A DNA stretch of 64,000 nucleotides from Spirosoma sp. SC4-14 (GCF_037201965.1 NZ_CP147518.1:433001-497000), one strand, 5' to 3'; positions 33,036 to 42,491 are shown, counted from the stretch's first letter. Program-made: numbers and translations. Notes: generated by a model not told the origin, from the sequence alone.

Positions 33036-33084
33036 GCCAGTCCCTGAATAAGCCGGGTTCTTTTCAGGGACTGGCTTATTCAGG
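33033..33084. terminator. Terminator with two mutually exclusive perfect stems
   Basis: TAAGCCAGTCCCTGA (33033-33047) pairs perfectly with 33064-33078. Alternatively CCTGAATAAGCC (33043-33054) pairs perfectly with GGCTTATTCAGG (33073-33084). The arms overlap, so only one can form at a time. It lies between convergent genes and overlaps both stop codons. Confidence 0.75.
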
Positions 33085-34552
33085 AGGCCTTGGCAATCTG
33101 TTCTTCCTGTTGTTGGCGCACCTGCTGCCCGATAGGAACATAGTCGATTTCGCAGGGATAGCCGAACAGGCAGTTTTCTTTGATTCGTTGGGCTACGCGC
33201 TCCGGTACCATCTGTTCCCAGCCATCTTCGCCGGCCTGAATCATCTCCAGTACATGGTCGGTGGAGATATGCAGATTCTGTTCGTTGTAGTCGCGAATAT
33301 CTTCGATCTTGTCGTTTCGGAACAGATAGTGAAACAACGGTTCCAGCGTGGGCGGAAGCTCGAATTCATTGCAGGTATATATTTTGCCGTTACGCAGGGT
33401 AGGGTAAACAAACAGCTTCACCTTCCGGCTAAACAGTGTGGCAAACGATTCGAGGATACCACCCGGTAAAAACTCGTAATGCCCTTCTTCAAAAATATAT
33501 TCCAGATTCGGAATGCCAATAACCAGACCAATTTTCAGACGGGTCAGTTTGGCCAGATACGCTACCAGCTTATAGTATTCCAGATAGTTGGAAATCATTA
33601 CGGTCTGGCCCATCGAGCAGAGAATATCGACACGGTCCAGAAAATCCTTTTCGTCAATTCCCTGATCGTTTGCTTTCAGGTTATGGAGCGTTAACTCCGC
33701 CATCGAAACTACCCGGTTTTCATCAACATCAGGTTCAGCCTTAAACTGCTTGAGGCCATTCTCGATCATATCCATCTGGACGTTCGTAACCGGGCGCAAC
33801 CGGCCACGCATTACCAGGATATGCTTTTTGTAGAGCGCTTCGGAAGGTTGCAATACCTGGCCATCGGGACCGAACAAGGCTGCATCGGTAAAGCCATTTT
33901 TTACCAGGTGCAGACTCATCAGGCGGTTATCGACTTCCGCAAAATCCGGGCCTCTAAACCGGATCATATCAATCTGGATGCGTTCGGGGGCCAGATCGTC
34001 CATCAGCGACAAAACCAGCGTTTCGGGCGATTTGGCATAATAGTAGCAACCATAAATCAGGTTCACGCCAATAACGCCCAATGCCTGCTGCTGGAGTACA
34101 TTTTCATTGTCGAGCATCCGGACATGGATTACTACATCGTTGTAGCCTCCCTGGGGGGCAAGCTGAAACCGGCAGCCAATCCAGCCATGTGCGTCGTTCG
34201 TTTTCTGATAGTTAAGCGCTACTACCGTATTCGCAAATGCAAAAAACGTGGTGTCAGGACCACGTTTTTCAGCTAATCGTTTCTCTAGCAGACTATATTC
34301 TTTGCTGAGCATCTTTACCAGCCGTGACTCAACAACGTAGCGGCCACTTTCTTCGACGCCATAGATCGAGTCGCTGAAGGTCATGTCGTAGGCCGACATA
34401 GTTTTGGCAATTGTTCCCGATGAGCCACCGGCCTTAAAAAACATAGCTGCTGTTTCCTGCCCGGCTCCAATCTCAGCGAACGAGCCGTAGATACGGCGGT
34501 CAAGATTGATTCGTAATGCTTTTTGTTTTGTGCCTATATTTTTTTCGTACAT
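33080..34552 (-). CDS. Conserved Bacteroidota protein of unknown function
   Basis: A 490-residue soluble protein without a signal peptide. Database entries of this kind have carried labels such as nicotinate-nucleotide adenylyltransferase or TonB-dependent receptor, as I recall, but I see neither a nucleotidyltransferase HxGH motif nor a barrel, so I leave it unnamed. Distinct segments are RIYGSFAEIGAGQETAAMFF near the start and GPDGQVLQPSEALYKKHILV in the middle. A -7-like TACCTTTG lies at 34597-34590 on its strand, with a TTG 22 bases further up. It is monocistronic and apparently part of the core genome. Confidence 0.85.
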   Translation of the reverse strand: MYEKNIGTKQKALRINLDRRIYGSFAEIGAGQETAAMFFKAGGSSGTIAKTMSAYDMTFSDSIYGVEESGRYVVESRLVKMLSKEYSLLEKRLAEKRGPDTTFFAFANTVVALNYQKTNDAHGWIGCRFQLAPQGGYNDVVIHVRMLDNENVLQQQALGVIGVNLIYGCYYYAKSPETLVLSLMDDLAPERIQIDMIRFRGPDFAEVDNRLMSLHLVKNGFTDAALFGPDGQVLQPSEALYKKHILVMRGRLRPVTNVQMDMIENGLKQFKAEPDVDENRVVSMAELTLHNLKANDQGIDEKDFLDRVDILCSMGQTVMISNYLEYYKLVAYLAKLTRLKIGLVIGIPNLEYIFEEGHYEFLPGGILESFATLFSRKVKLFVYPTLRNGKIYTCNEFELPPTLEPLFHYLFRNDKIEDIRDYNEQNLHISTDHVLEMIQAGEDGWEQMVPERVAQRIKENCLFGYPCEIDYVPIGQQVRQQQEEQIAKAS

Positions 34553-34589
34553 GGTGGTAGCTGCTTGCTGATGCTAAAGTTACGGATAC

Positions 34590-34597
34590 AAAGGTAC
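34590..34597 (-). promoter_or_regulatory. Candidate -7 box for the 490-residue protein gene
   Basis: TACCTTTG on the minus strand matches TAnnTTTG. A TTG lies 22 bases upstream, slightly more than usual. The leader would be about 30 bases. Confidence 0.5.
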
Positions 34598-34742
34598 AAA
34601 AGCCATGCCCCTCCTACCCAAAAACGCCGATTATCGACCTGTGGTTCACTGTATTTTAATTATTTGCTTCACAAATAGTTAGTAAGGCAAATAAAAAAAT
34701 AAGCCAACTACACTGGCTTTTGGATTGAAGCCAGAATAGTTG

Positions 34743-36206
34743 TCACTTAAGTAATTTGGCGGAATTTTCCAGAAACATATTGCTTCCTCCGGCTTTTTGA
34801 TCGAGCGATGATGCTGCTTCGGGCAAAATGTCATCTGGGCTTACTCCCCGACGGGCCGTTGTTCGTACACCGCTAATCTGATAAATGGCTTCACCCAGGA
34901 GCGGTTCTGCCAGATCGCCCAGGGCTTTCATGCCATAGGCTGGTTCCTTCACCTCAACCGAAGGAGTAAAACCTGTTGCATAATCGCCGAAACCCTGCGC
35001 ATTGGTTGAGCGGAATGTGAGCGGTTGCATTCCCCATTTTATATAGCCAGTCTGGTCTGAGATAGTAATGGAGCCAACGTTTTTTCCAACGGTTGTTGTG
35101 CCAATCGTTGTTACGGTCATGAACGGTTGAAGGCCATTAATGACGAGTTCGCTGGCCGATGCCGTGCTGCCCGTTGTTAAGATGAAAACCCGACTGAGAT
35201 TACCACCAATGTTGTTGCTTTTGAGCTGGAAATACTGCGTGTTCCAACCGGCATTGTATTTCTTATTATAATCGGCAGTTACGGCGCTATTCCATTGCTG
35301 CGCGTAAAATACGTTGGAACCGTTAATATTTTTACCAATCAAACTAGCCAGGGTTGTTGAGGAACTGACATAGCCGCCCGGATTGTAGCGCAGATCGAGA
35401 ACCAGCTCGTTAACACCACGCTGTTTAAACTTGCCGAAAATATTGTCGAGTTTATTGTCGTAGGTTTTGTCGCTGCTGCCTCCATTCTGATAAACACCCG
35501 GTATAAACTGATTGTAGACAATATAACCGATTGTTTTACCGCCTATTGAGTAGGTCGTATCGAGCAATACGGGATCTTCCTGAAAAACAACTGGTGTTAC
35601 CTGGCGGGTTATACCACTATCGATAAGAGCGCCATTGGCTATAGTTGCCATGCCAAACGTCAGCGCATCGTTTGCCAGGAGTTCGGCGTAATTAGTACCT
35701 GTAAGAGCCTGCCCATTGACTGTTGTGAATATGTCGCCCCGCTTAAATCCGGCGGCCGCTGCGGGCGATCCGGGTAGTACATACAGCACCGATCCAATAA
35801 CATTGGTTTTGGTATTGTCCTTATAATACAGTCGATACTCCATCCCCGTTGTTTTCGATTGCCCGCTGAGCGATGCCTTCAGCTCGTCGGCGCTTTGCTG
35901 AATCCAGGAAAAACGGTCGCGATTAGGGTTTGCCGTGTTGTTTCGGTCATACAGAAGCGATAGAAAAAACTTGTCGGGGGTAAGGCTAGTGTCAGGATTG
36001 GCCGGAATTTTATCGTTCCAGAGGTAGTAATACTTCATGTTGGTTAAAATCCAACTGTTCACTTCCCGGTCGGTAGCCAGTCCGTTGGGGTTGTTTGTAT
36101 TGAATAGCGTTGTTGTTGGGTTGACATCCTTCCAGCAGGAAGTCAGCAGGAAACTGCTCAGAGTGGCTACAAACAGCGCCGGGCGTAGCAGAAAATGGTT
36201 AAGCAT
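34743..36206 (-). CDS. S41 family C-terminal processing-type peptidase, lipoprotein
   Basis: A 487-residue envelope protease. The lipobox SFLLTSC puts the lipidated cysteine at residue 24. A PDZ domain is seen at about 120-200 (VLPGSPAAAAGFKRGDIFTTVNG). The S41 core follows with LVLDLRYNPGGY, the nucleophile serine in TTGSTASASE, and the general base lysine in TVGKNVGS. It cleaves proteins near their C-termini or degrades misfolded envelope proteins. I choose the ATG at 36206 over the TTG two codons upstream. It stands alone on its strand. Confidence 0.92.
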   Translation of the reverse strand: MLNHFLLRPALFVATLSSFLLTSCWKDVNPTTTLFNTNNPNGLATDREVNSWILTNMKYYYLWNDKIPANPDTSLTPDKFFLSLLYDRNNTANPNRDRFSWIQQSADELKASLSGQSKTTGMEYRLYYKDNTKTNVIGSVLYVLPGSPAAAAGFKRGDIFTTVNGQALTGTNYAELLANDALTFGMATIANGALIDSGITRQVTPVVFQEDPVLLDTTYSIGGKTIGYIVYNQFIPGVYQNGGSSDKTYDNKLDNIFGKFKQRGVNELVLDLRYNPGGYVSSSTTLASLIGKNINGSNVFYAQQWNSAVTADYNKKYNAGWNTQYFQLKSNNIGGNLSRVFILTTGSTASASELVINGLQPFMTVTTIGTTTVGKNVGSITISDQTGYIKWGMQPLTFRSTNAQGFGDYATGFTPSVEVKEPAYGMKALGDLAEPLLGEAIYQISGVRTTARRGVSPDDILPEAASSLDQKAGGSNMFLENSAKLLK

Positions 36207-36303
36207 AAACAACCGTTGACGTAGAGTGTAATTGCTTTAGTATAACGGAAATATAAGCGAAAAGATTGGCAGGAAATAACTATTGTTCAATGGCGGGTAG
36301 TTG

Positions 36304-36657
36304 CTAACAAAAAGCATCTTCAAGGTGCTTAATGCGGATTTCGTTGCCAGTTACTGTAACGGCAACAATATCGAAGCGAATATCGTGTTGCCAGTCGTTG
36401 GCAAAAATGTAATGTTCGGCCGCTTTCATAACCAGTCGGGCTTTCGTATACGAAACAAACTCTTCGGGATTACCGTAGCTGAGGTTTGTGCGGGTTTTGA
36501 CTTCTATAAAGATCAACAACTTCCCTTTTTTTGCAACGAGGTCAATTTCGGCATGTTGATGTCGATAGTTGCGGGCCATAATTTCGAATCCTTTTTCGCG
36601 TAGGTAGCGAACGGCTTCGGCTTCGCCCTGTTTGCCAGTTTCGTTGTGTTGGGCCAT
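36304..36657 (-). CDS. YraN/UPF0102 family endonuclease-like protein
   Basis: A 117-residue protein with the restriction endonuclease-like core of YraN: GEAEAVRYLREKGFEI, then NYRHQHAEIDLVAKKGKLLIFIEVKTR, giving the E...D...ExK active-site set. The family is thought to act on DNA, possibly Holliday junctions or uptake intermediates. Length is normal. It is divergent from lipB with about 95 bases between the starts. Confidence 0.92.
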   Translation of the reverse strand: MAQHNETGKQGEAEAVRYLREKGFEIMARNYRHQHAEIDLVAKKGKLLIFIEVKTRTNLSYGNPEEFVSYTKARLVMKAAEHYIFANDWQHDIRFDIVAVTVTGNEIRIKHLEDAFC

Positions 36658-36751
36658 TGGTTAACGTGTTTTGCCAGTTACGGATCGAACGAAACTCCCC
36701 CAGCTCCTTGTTATCAGTAGAGCAGAGGGTTTCGCTGTTTTTAGTAAAGCA

Positions 36752-37510
36752 ATGAATAGTCGGATCAATAAACAAGTAGAGGTTCGGGAATTAGGCCTGA
36801 TTGATTATCAAACAGCCTGGGATGAACAGGAACGGCTATTTGCCGATATCGTCAATCGGAAGCTACAGAATCGGTCGGTAGAGGCCCATGCCCAGCAACT
36901 AACGCCCAACTATTTGTTGTTTTGCGAGCATCCGCACGTGTATACGCTTGGGACGAGTGGCCACCAGGATAACCTGCTGGTTAACGAAGAAAAACTGGCT
37001 GGCGAATTGGGGGCGTCGTTCTTTAAGATTCGGCGCGGTGGTGATATTACCTACCATGGACCAGGACAACTGGTTGGCTACCCAATTCTGGATCTGGATA
37101 ATTTCTTTACCGATATACATAAATACATGCGCCTGCTGGAAGAATCGATTATTCTGACGCTGGCCGACTATGGGCTAAGTGCTGGCCGGATCGATGGGCT
37201 AACCGGGGTTTGGCTCGATTATGACGGAGGGGATAATCCGCGCAAGATTTGTGCAATGGGCGTAAAAGCGAGCCGTTGGGTAACCATGCACGGGTTTGCC
37301 CTGAACGTTACTACCAATTTGAGTTATTTTGGGCATATTGTTCCCTGCGGCATTTCCGACAAAGCCGTTACCTCGCTGGCAAGTGAGTTGGGGCACGAAG
37401 TTGCTCTGAAAGATGTAGCCAATCGGGTGCAGACGCATCTGGCTACATTATTCGATATGAAATTAGTGGAGGCAACAGCGAGACAGAGCGAGAGTTTGCC
37501 AGTCGTGTAG
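36752..37510 (+). CDS. lipB: Octanoyl-[acyl carrier protein]:protein N-octanoyltransferase
   Basis: A 252-residue LipB, which moves octanoyl from acyl carrier protein to lipoyl domains as the first step of lipoate synthesis. Motifs: CEHPHVYTLGTSG, RRGGDITYHGPGQLVGYPI, KICAMGVKASRW with the catalytic lysine, and HIVPCGISDKAVTSL with the cysteine of the thioester. The N-terminus is about 25 residues longer than in Escherichia coli. I begin at the ATG at 36752; the open frame upstream to 36671 lacks family similarity. It serves the same pathway as lpdA at the right end of the window, although they are far apart. Confidence 0.96.
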   Translation: MNSRINKQVEVRELGLIDYQTAWDEQERLFADIVNRKLQNRSVEAHAQQLTPNYLLFCEHPHVYTLGTSGHQDNLLVNEEKLAGELGASFFKIRRGGDITYHGPGQLVGYPILDLDNFFTDIHKYMRLLEESIILTLADYGLSAGRIDGLTGVWLDYDGGDNPRKICAMGVKASRWVTMHGFALNVTTNLSYFGHIVPCGISDKAVTSLASELGHEVALKDVANRVQTHLATLFDMKLVEATARQSESLPVV

Positions 37511-37560
37511 ACTTTGCGTATATTTTGTCTCTTGTTTCGAGTGTTTGTCGGAGTTTATGT

Positions 37561-37965
37561 ATGAAAAAAGATATTAATTTTTTGCCCGTTGAGGGCGTAC
37601 AAATAGTAATTGCCCGAAAAGAAAACGAAGCTGGTGGATACGACTGGCAGGTGTTTCTGATCAACCAGAACGATGTTCCGATAAAAACCGTATTTGTTAC
37701 CTCAAAAGGCTATGGGCAGAAAAATGAACAGGAACAGAAAACATCAACCCTGCGGCATTTTTTTGTAGAGGTTCAGCCCGGAGCCTATGAAGTTGTTGAG
37801 ACGATCATGCCCGATGTTTTTCACCTCAACAACGAGTATTGGGTAAGCTATTTTATTGGCAATCAGATTTTCGACAAAAAGTTTATCTTCGTGCCCGACA
37901 GCATTGTCGAAGCAAACCTGGTGACGGTGCCTGCTCTGGGCCTGGAAGGAATTTTGCACGAGTAA
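37561..37965 (+). CDS. Conserved hypothetical protein
   Basis: A 134-residue soluble protein with beta character: FLPVEGVQIVIARKENEAGG, WQVFLINQNDVPIKTVFVTS and a late FIGNQIFDKKFIFVPDSI. I recall it as conserved in Bacteroidota but without a solved role. It begins 50 bases after lipB and may be in the same transcript. A repeat element follows its stop directly. Confidence 0.78.
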   Translation: MKKDINFLPVEGVQIVIARKENEAGGYDWQVFLINQNDVPIKTVFVTSKGYGQKNEQEQKTSTLRHFFVEVQPGAYEVVETIMPDVFHLNNEYWVSYFIGNQIFDKKFIFVPDSIVEANLVTVPALGLEGILHE

Positions 37966-37967
37966 GC

Positions 37968-38076
37968 GCTGTCATGCTGATCGGGATAGACGACTAAAGC
38001 CGGTGGCTTTAGCCGTAGATTAGTACCCTGGCTATTAATTTTTTGCTGTCCCGAAGAGTCTTCGCCAGCATGACAA
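37968..38076. repeat. Dispersed TGTCATGCTG-type inverted repeat
   Basis: The ends TGTCATGCTG and CAGCATGACA pair perfectly and CGGGA pairs with TCCCG further in. An inner stem CTAAAGCC-GGT-GGCTTTAG (37994-38012) is perfect. I recall similar TGTCATGCTG elements from other Cytophagales genomes. It fills the gap between two co-oriented genes. Confidence 0.65.
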
Positions 38077-38090
38077 ACAATTCGTGAGTA

Positions 38091-38828
38091 ATGCCTCAAG
38101 CTGTATCCTGGAAACGTCGATTAAAAAATTTCCTGTTTATTGATCTGAAAACAGTAGCTGGCCAACCTTCGCTACTGTCGGTTGAACCCCGCCTGCAACG
38201 GCAATGGGAAGAGAAAAGCCGCTTTTTCAAGAGTGAAGAAGAGCTTTCGGCCGCTGGCTGGTACGACCGGCGGGCGTCTTATTATGCCGAATTTGGAAAA
38301 ATTATCTGTATCGGCGTGGGTGGCTTATTTTTTGATGAAGATGATAAGCCACATCTGAAAGTTAAATTGCTCAGCAACGATGACGAGGCTGCTATTCTGA
38401 ATGAGTTTTTAACCATCGTTAATCGGTATCCACCCGGCGAATTGACTCTTTGCGCCCATAACGGGAAGGAGTTTGACTTCCCTTATCTGTCGCGCCGACT
38501 GATGGTCAATGGCTTACCTTTGCCGCCTGCTCTACAGATTTCGGGCAAGAAACCCTGGGAAATTCCGCATAAGGATACCCTGGAAATGTGGCAGTTTGGC
38601 GATAAACGGCATTTTGCTCCGCTCGATTTGCTGGCCGCTGTGCTGAATATATCTGCTCGCCCGCTCGAATGGACCGGCGATCGTACCAGCGAGATGTATT
38701 ACCGAGAACATGACTGGCCGCGCATCGAACAATATGCCCGCGATTCGATGGTGATGCTCGTGCAGGTATATATGCGCATGGTGGGCGCCCCGCTTGTGGC
38801 CGACGAGCATATTGTTATGAGCGACTGA
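38091..38828 (+). CDS. PolB-like 3'-5' exonuclease family protein
   Basis: A 245-residue protein with the RNase H-like DEDD exonuclease fold seen in the predicted PolB-like exonuclease family. The Exo II region is LCAHNGKEFDFPYLSRRL, and Exo III is EQYARDSMVMLVQVY with Tyr and Asp in place. The Exo I motif, normally DxE, reads FIDLKTV, so the second acidic residue is Lys. It may be weakly active or inactive. The gene lies between a repeat and rnr, on the same strand as both. Confidence 0.8.
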   Translation: MPQAVSWKRRLKNFLFIDLKTVAGQPSLLSVEPRLQRQWEEKSRFFKSEEELSAAGWYDRRASYYAEFGKIICIGVGGLFFDEDDKPHLKVKLLSNDDEAAILNEFLTIVNRYPPGELTLCAHNGKEFDFPYLSRRLMVNGLPLPPALQISGKKPWEIPHKDTLEMWQFGDKRHFAPLDLLAAVLNISARPLEWTGDRTSEMYYREHDWPRIEQYARDSMVMLVQVYMRMVGAPLVADEHIVMSD

Positions 38829-38835
38829 CGGATAG

Positions 38836-38903
38836 AAACACAGAGAAACGAGAAACTCACTTTTTCTCCTGATGCTGTGAAATCCTGAGTCTGCTCTGTG
38901 TTT
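38836..38903. repeat. Inverted repeat before rnr
   Basis: AAACACAGAG (38836-38845) pairs perfectly with CTCTGTGTTT (38894-38903), which is followed by TTAA. It may end the exonuclease transcript before rnr. Confidence 0.5.
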
Positions 38904-38942
38904 TTAAACATTTTAGCTCACTCCTGTAGTTGAGCAAGTAGT

Positions 38943-41396
38943 ATGAGAAACGGAAAACCAAAACAAAATAAATACAACCGACCTTCGAGCGGGAAAGCCA
39001 GCGCGGCTCGCCCACGCGAGAAAGGTCTGGACAAACCAACTAAAGGACGCGCTGATGGTCAGGCCAATGTAGGACGGGCCGAATCCTTTTTAGATGAATT
39101 GAAAAACGACCTGATGGCGTTTTTTCAGATTAATGATGACCAATCATTTACGCAGGAGCAGGTTTTAGACCACTTCGACGTTTATGACCGGAAAATGAAA
39201 TTGATTGTACATGGGCTGATTGGCGAACTTCTTGACGAAGGAACGCTGATTCGCCAGCCCGATGGTAGCTATCGCGCCGACGAAGATGCCAACCTTATCG
39301 AAGGTGTTGTCGATCATGTCAATTCCCGCTTTGCTTTTGTAGTGCCTGAGTCGCCCATTGGTACGAAAGCCGACCGCGACGACGATATCTGGGTCTCGAC
39401 CGAAGATCTGGCTGGAGCTGTCGACGGCGACCGGGTCCGGGTAGTGCGATTTACCGATTCGCGTAACCGTGGCCGTCGAATTGAAGGCAAAGTCGCCAGC
39501 ATTGTAGAGCGGGGTCGTATCGAACTGGTAGGACGTATCGAAGTATGGCCTACCTACGGATTTGTTATTCCCGATAACAAAAAGTTCTACGAGGATATTT
39601 TCATCCCGAAAGACAAACTGGGAGCCGCCAATGATGGCGATAAGGTCATTGTTCGACTAACAAAATACCCGGAGCCGCATAGCAGCAAACAACGCTTTGA
39701 AGGAGAAGTGGTTACGGTGCTGGGCGTGGCTGGCCAGAACAATACTGAGATGCACGCCATTCTGGCCGAGTTTGGCTTGCCAATCGATTTCCCGAAAGAT
39801 GTAGAACAGGAGGCTGAAGCTATTTCGGCTACCATTCAGAAAAAGGATCTGGCCAAACGGCGCGATATGCGTGAGACAATAACGTTTACGATCGACCCGA
39901 TTGATGCTAAAGACTTTGATGATGCCCTGTCGGTACAGATACTCGACAATGGTAATTACGAAATTGGCGTCCATATTGCCGATGTGACCCACTACGTCAA
40001 ACCCGGATCGAAACTGGAAGAAGAAGCCTTTAAACGGGCTACATCGGTTTATCTGGTAGACCGCGTTGTGCCAATGCTGCCCGAAAAACTCTCGAATAAT
40101 TTGTGCTCATTGCGGCCCAACGAAGACAAGCTGACGTTTTCGGCCGTTTTTGAACTAACTCCCGATGCAAAAATTGTTAACGAATGGTTTGGGCGTACGG
40201 TGATCCATTCCGACCGGCGGTTTTCCTACGAAGAAGCGCAGGATATTCTGAATACTGAAAAAGGCGATTTTCTGGCCGAACTTCAGCTTCTGAACGAACT
40301 GGCGCACAAACTACGGACCGAACGGTTCAAACACGGTGCTATCAATTTCGAAACGGTTGAGGTACGATTTCAATTGGACGAAAATGGTGTGCCTCTGTCG
40401 GTTTATCCGAAGCTTCGGCAGGATACCAATAAGCTGATTGAAGAGTTTATGCTGCTGGCTAATAAGCAGGTCGCTGAGTTTGTGCATTCGCTGTCCAGAC
40501 GCAACAAAGGGGGCGAAGAAAATACAATGGTTTATCGGGTACACGAAGGCCCCGACGACCAGAAATTGCAGCAGTTTGCCGATTTTGCGGGTCGGTTGGG
40601 CTATAAGCTCAAACTGGACGACGACCATTTATCGCGCTCGATGAACCGGTTTATGGATAGCATCGAAGGCAAACCAGAAGCCAATATGTTGCAGCAACTG
40701 GCTGTTCGAACCATGTCGAAGGCGCGGTATAGTACCGAAGATCTGGGCCATTTTGGACTGGCTTTTCGGCGGTATTCGCATTTTACATCGCCCATTCGGC
40801 GCTATCCCGATATGATGGCCCATCGGTTGTTGCAGCACTACCTCGACAAAGGTAAACCCGCTGACCGCGACCCGCTGGAGGAGCAGTGCAAGCACGCGTC
40901 GGCCCGCGAAAAAATGGCTGCCGATGCCGAACGGGCCAGTATTAAGTACAAGCAGGTGGAATTTATGAGCCGCATGGAAGCCGGTCGTACCTTCGAAGGA
41001 GTTATTTCGGGGGTTACGGAGTTCGGTTTTTTTGTTGAAATCAGTGAGAACAACTGCGAAGGATTGGTACGGATGCAGGATCTGACCGACGATTACTATG
41101 ATTTCGATAAAGACAATTACCGCATCATTGGCCAGCGCCATAAAAAAATGTACACCTTTGGCGATCAGGTTGAAGTACGGCTAAAGGAAACAAATCTGGC
41201 TCGTCGGAGTATGGATTTCTTGTTAGTAAGCGACAAAGCTGGTCATGCCCAGGACGCTAAAACCACAAATCGGTCGGGCCGTCGGGGAAGCGACCGGGGC
41301 ACGGTCGGAAAATCCGCATCTCGTCAGCACGCTAAACGAAGAGAAGGCACCGCTGCCAAAGGCGAAAACCGGCGCGGTGGCAGGGGCCGAAGATAA
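38943..41396 (+). CDS. rnr: Ribonuclease R
   Basis: An 817-residue processive 3'-5' exoribonuclease of the RNase II superfamily that degrades structured RNA. After a basic, disordered start come cold-shock-like domains with VDHVNSRFAFVVPE and RIEVWPTYGFVIPDNKKF. The RNB catalytic domain has TIDPIDAKDFDDALSV with its metal-binding aspartates, VPMLPEKLSNNLCSLRPNEDKL, and FTSPIRRYPDMMAHRLL. An S1 domain follows (GVISGVTEFGFFVEI). The end is a Lys/Arg/Gly-rich tail of about 60 residues, likely RNA-binding. Size is typical, and a terminator follows. Confidence 0.96.
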   Translation: MRNGKPKQNKYNRPSSGKASAARPREKGLDKPTKGRADGQANVGRAESFLDELKNDLMAFFQINDDQSFTQEQVLDHFDVYDRKMKLIVHGLIGELLDEGTLIRQPDGSYRADEDANLIEGVVDHVNSRFAFVVPESPIGTKADRDDDIWVSTEDLAGAVDGDRVRVVRFTDSRNRGRRIEGKVASIVERGRIELVGRIEVWPTYGFVIPDNKKFYEDIFIPKDKLGAANDGDKVIVRLTKYPEPHSSKQRFEGEVVTVLGVAGQNNTEMHAILAEFGLPIDFPKDVEQEAEAISATIQKKDLAKRRDMRETITFTIDPIDAKDFDDALSVQILDNGNYEIGVHIADVTHYVKPGSKLEEEAFKRATSVYLVDRVVPMLPEKLSNNLCSLRPNEDKLTFSAVFELTPDAKIVNEWFGRTVIHSDRRFSYEEAQDILNTEKGDFLAELQLLNELAHKLRTERFKHGAINFETVEVRFQLDENGVPLSVYPKLRQDTNKLIEEFMLLANKQVAEFVHSLSRRNKGGEENTMVYRVHEGPDDQKLQQFADFAGRLGYKLKLDDDHLSRSMNRFMDSIEGKPEANMLQQLAVRTMSKARYSTEDLGHFGLAFRRYSHFTSPIRRYPDMMAHRLLQHYLDKGKPADRDPLEEQCKHASAREKMAADAERASIKYKQVEFMSRMEAGRTFEGVISGVTEFGFFVEISENNCEGLVRMQDLTDDYYDFDKDNYRIIGQRHKKMYTFGDQVEVRLKETNLARRSMDFLLVSDKAGHAQDAKTTNRSGRRGSDRGTVGKSASRQHAKRREGTAAKGENRRGGRGRR

Positions 41397-41404
41397 TACG
41401 AGAC

Positions 41405-41429
41405 AACCCGGTTTTTGCCGGGTTTTTTT
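41405..41429 (+). terminator. rnr terminator
   Basis: AACCCGG pairs with CCGGGTT around a six-base loop and is followed by a T run. Confidence 0.88.
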
Positions 41430-41560
41430 GTGGTGAATTTGGCTCATTGGCAATCTTTCAGGATTGAGTAAATAAACTGTGCTTTGTTAGGTTGTTGAAA
41501 ATTTCTATGACTTGACGGTATATGCGAACGAGGGTTGATTTGAATTCCTTAACTTTGATT

Positions 41561-42439
41561 ATGGCAAATGAGCATATACGGTCGGTTTCGGAGTTCGACA
41601 AGGAGCTAAAGCTAAAAGGCTTTAATGTTTTTCAGTTAGAGGGTGACAGTAATGCTACCCGGATCTACAGCCGGAAAGATTTTTATAAAATTTGCCTGAC
41701 CACCGGCAACAGTATCATTCATTATGCCGACCGAAGTTTTGAGCATAACGATACGGTTTTATTCTTTGGTAATCCGCACGTTCCGTATTCCTGGGAAACG
41801 ATTTCGACCACGTATGTGGGCTACACCTGTCTTTTTTCCGAGGATTTTCTAAAGCTATCAGATCGTTCGGAAATTTTGCAGAATTCGCCTTTATTCAGGC
41901 TTAGCGGCACGCCCATATTTACAATAAGCCCTCAGCAACGGGAATTCTTAAATACGATCTTCCAAAAAATGATTGAGGAGCAACAGACAACTTATTCCTA
42001 CAAGGACGATCTGATGCGCAACTACATACACCTCATCATTCACGAAGCACTCAAATTAGAGCCTTCTCAGAATTTTGACCACCACAGGAATGCTGCTTCC
42101 CGGATTACCTCCGTTTTTCTCGAACTGTTGGAGCGGCAGTTCCCAATTGAGACCATTGACCGTCCTCTGCAATTGACTACAGCCCAGCATTATGCCAGAA
42201 GCCTGAATGTTCATGTCAACTATTTAAACCGGGCCGTCAATCAGGTGACTGGTAAATCTACCACGGCTCATATTGCCGAACGAGTCCTTAGCGAAGCCAG
42301 AGCCTTACTCCATCATACGGATTGGAACATTGCTGACATTGCCTATGCCTTAGGCTTTGAATATCCGTCTTATTTCAACAACTTCTTTAAAAAGTTTATG
42401 GGTACTAACCCCCGGCGCTTTCGTCTGATGGAGGTTTGA
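41561..42439 (+). CDS. AraC family transcriptional regulator
   Basis: A 292-residue regulator. The N-terminal part (10-150) is a cupin-like sensing domain, and the C-terminal 100 residues hold two helix-turn-helix units: TTAQHYARSLNVHVNYLNRAVNQVTGKS and WNIADIAYALGFEYPSYFNNFFKKFMGTNP. A -7-like TAACTTTG lies at 41550-41557, only three bases before the ATG at 41561. If that box is real the mRNA is almost leaderless; otherwise the start may be the ATG at 41522. It probably activates the alcohol dehydrogenase gene that follows. Confidence 0.9.
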   Translation: MANEHIRSVSEFDKELKLKGFNVFQLEGDSNATRIYSRKDFYKICLTTGNSIIHYADRSFEHNDTVLFFGNPHVPYSWETISTTYVGYTCLFSEDFLKLSDRSEILQNSPLFRLSGTPIFTISPQQREFLNTIFQKMIEEQQTTYSYKDDLMRNYIHLIIHEALKLEPSQNFDHHRNAASRITSVFLELLERQFPIETIDRPLQLTTAQHYARSLNVHVNYLNRAVNQVTGKSTTAHIAERVLSEARALLHHTDWNIADIAYALGFEYPSYFNNFFKKFMGTNPRRFRLMEV

Positions 42440-42491
42440 AATGTGTAAGTATTGGTTTGAATACTTTTACCTCGGGGCCTTTCCTCTGCCG

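Noticed and set aside
36542-36775. 77-codon minus-strand frame overlapping yraN and the lipB start
   Set aside because: It overlaps two well-supported genes in other frames and has no family similarity.
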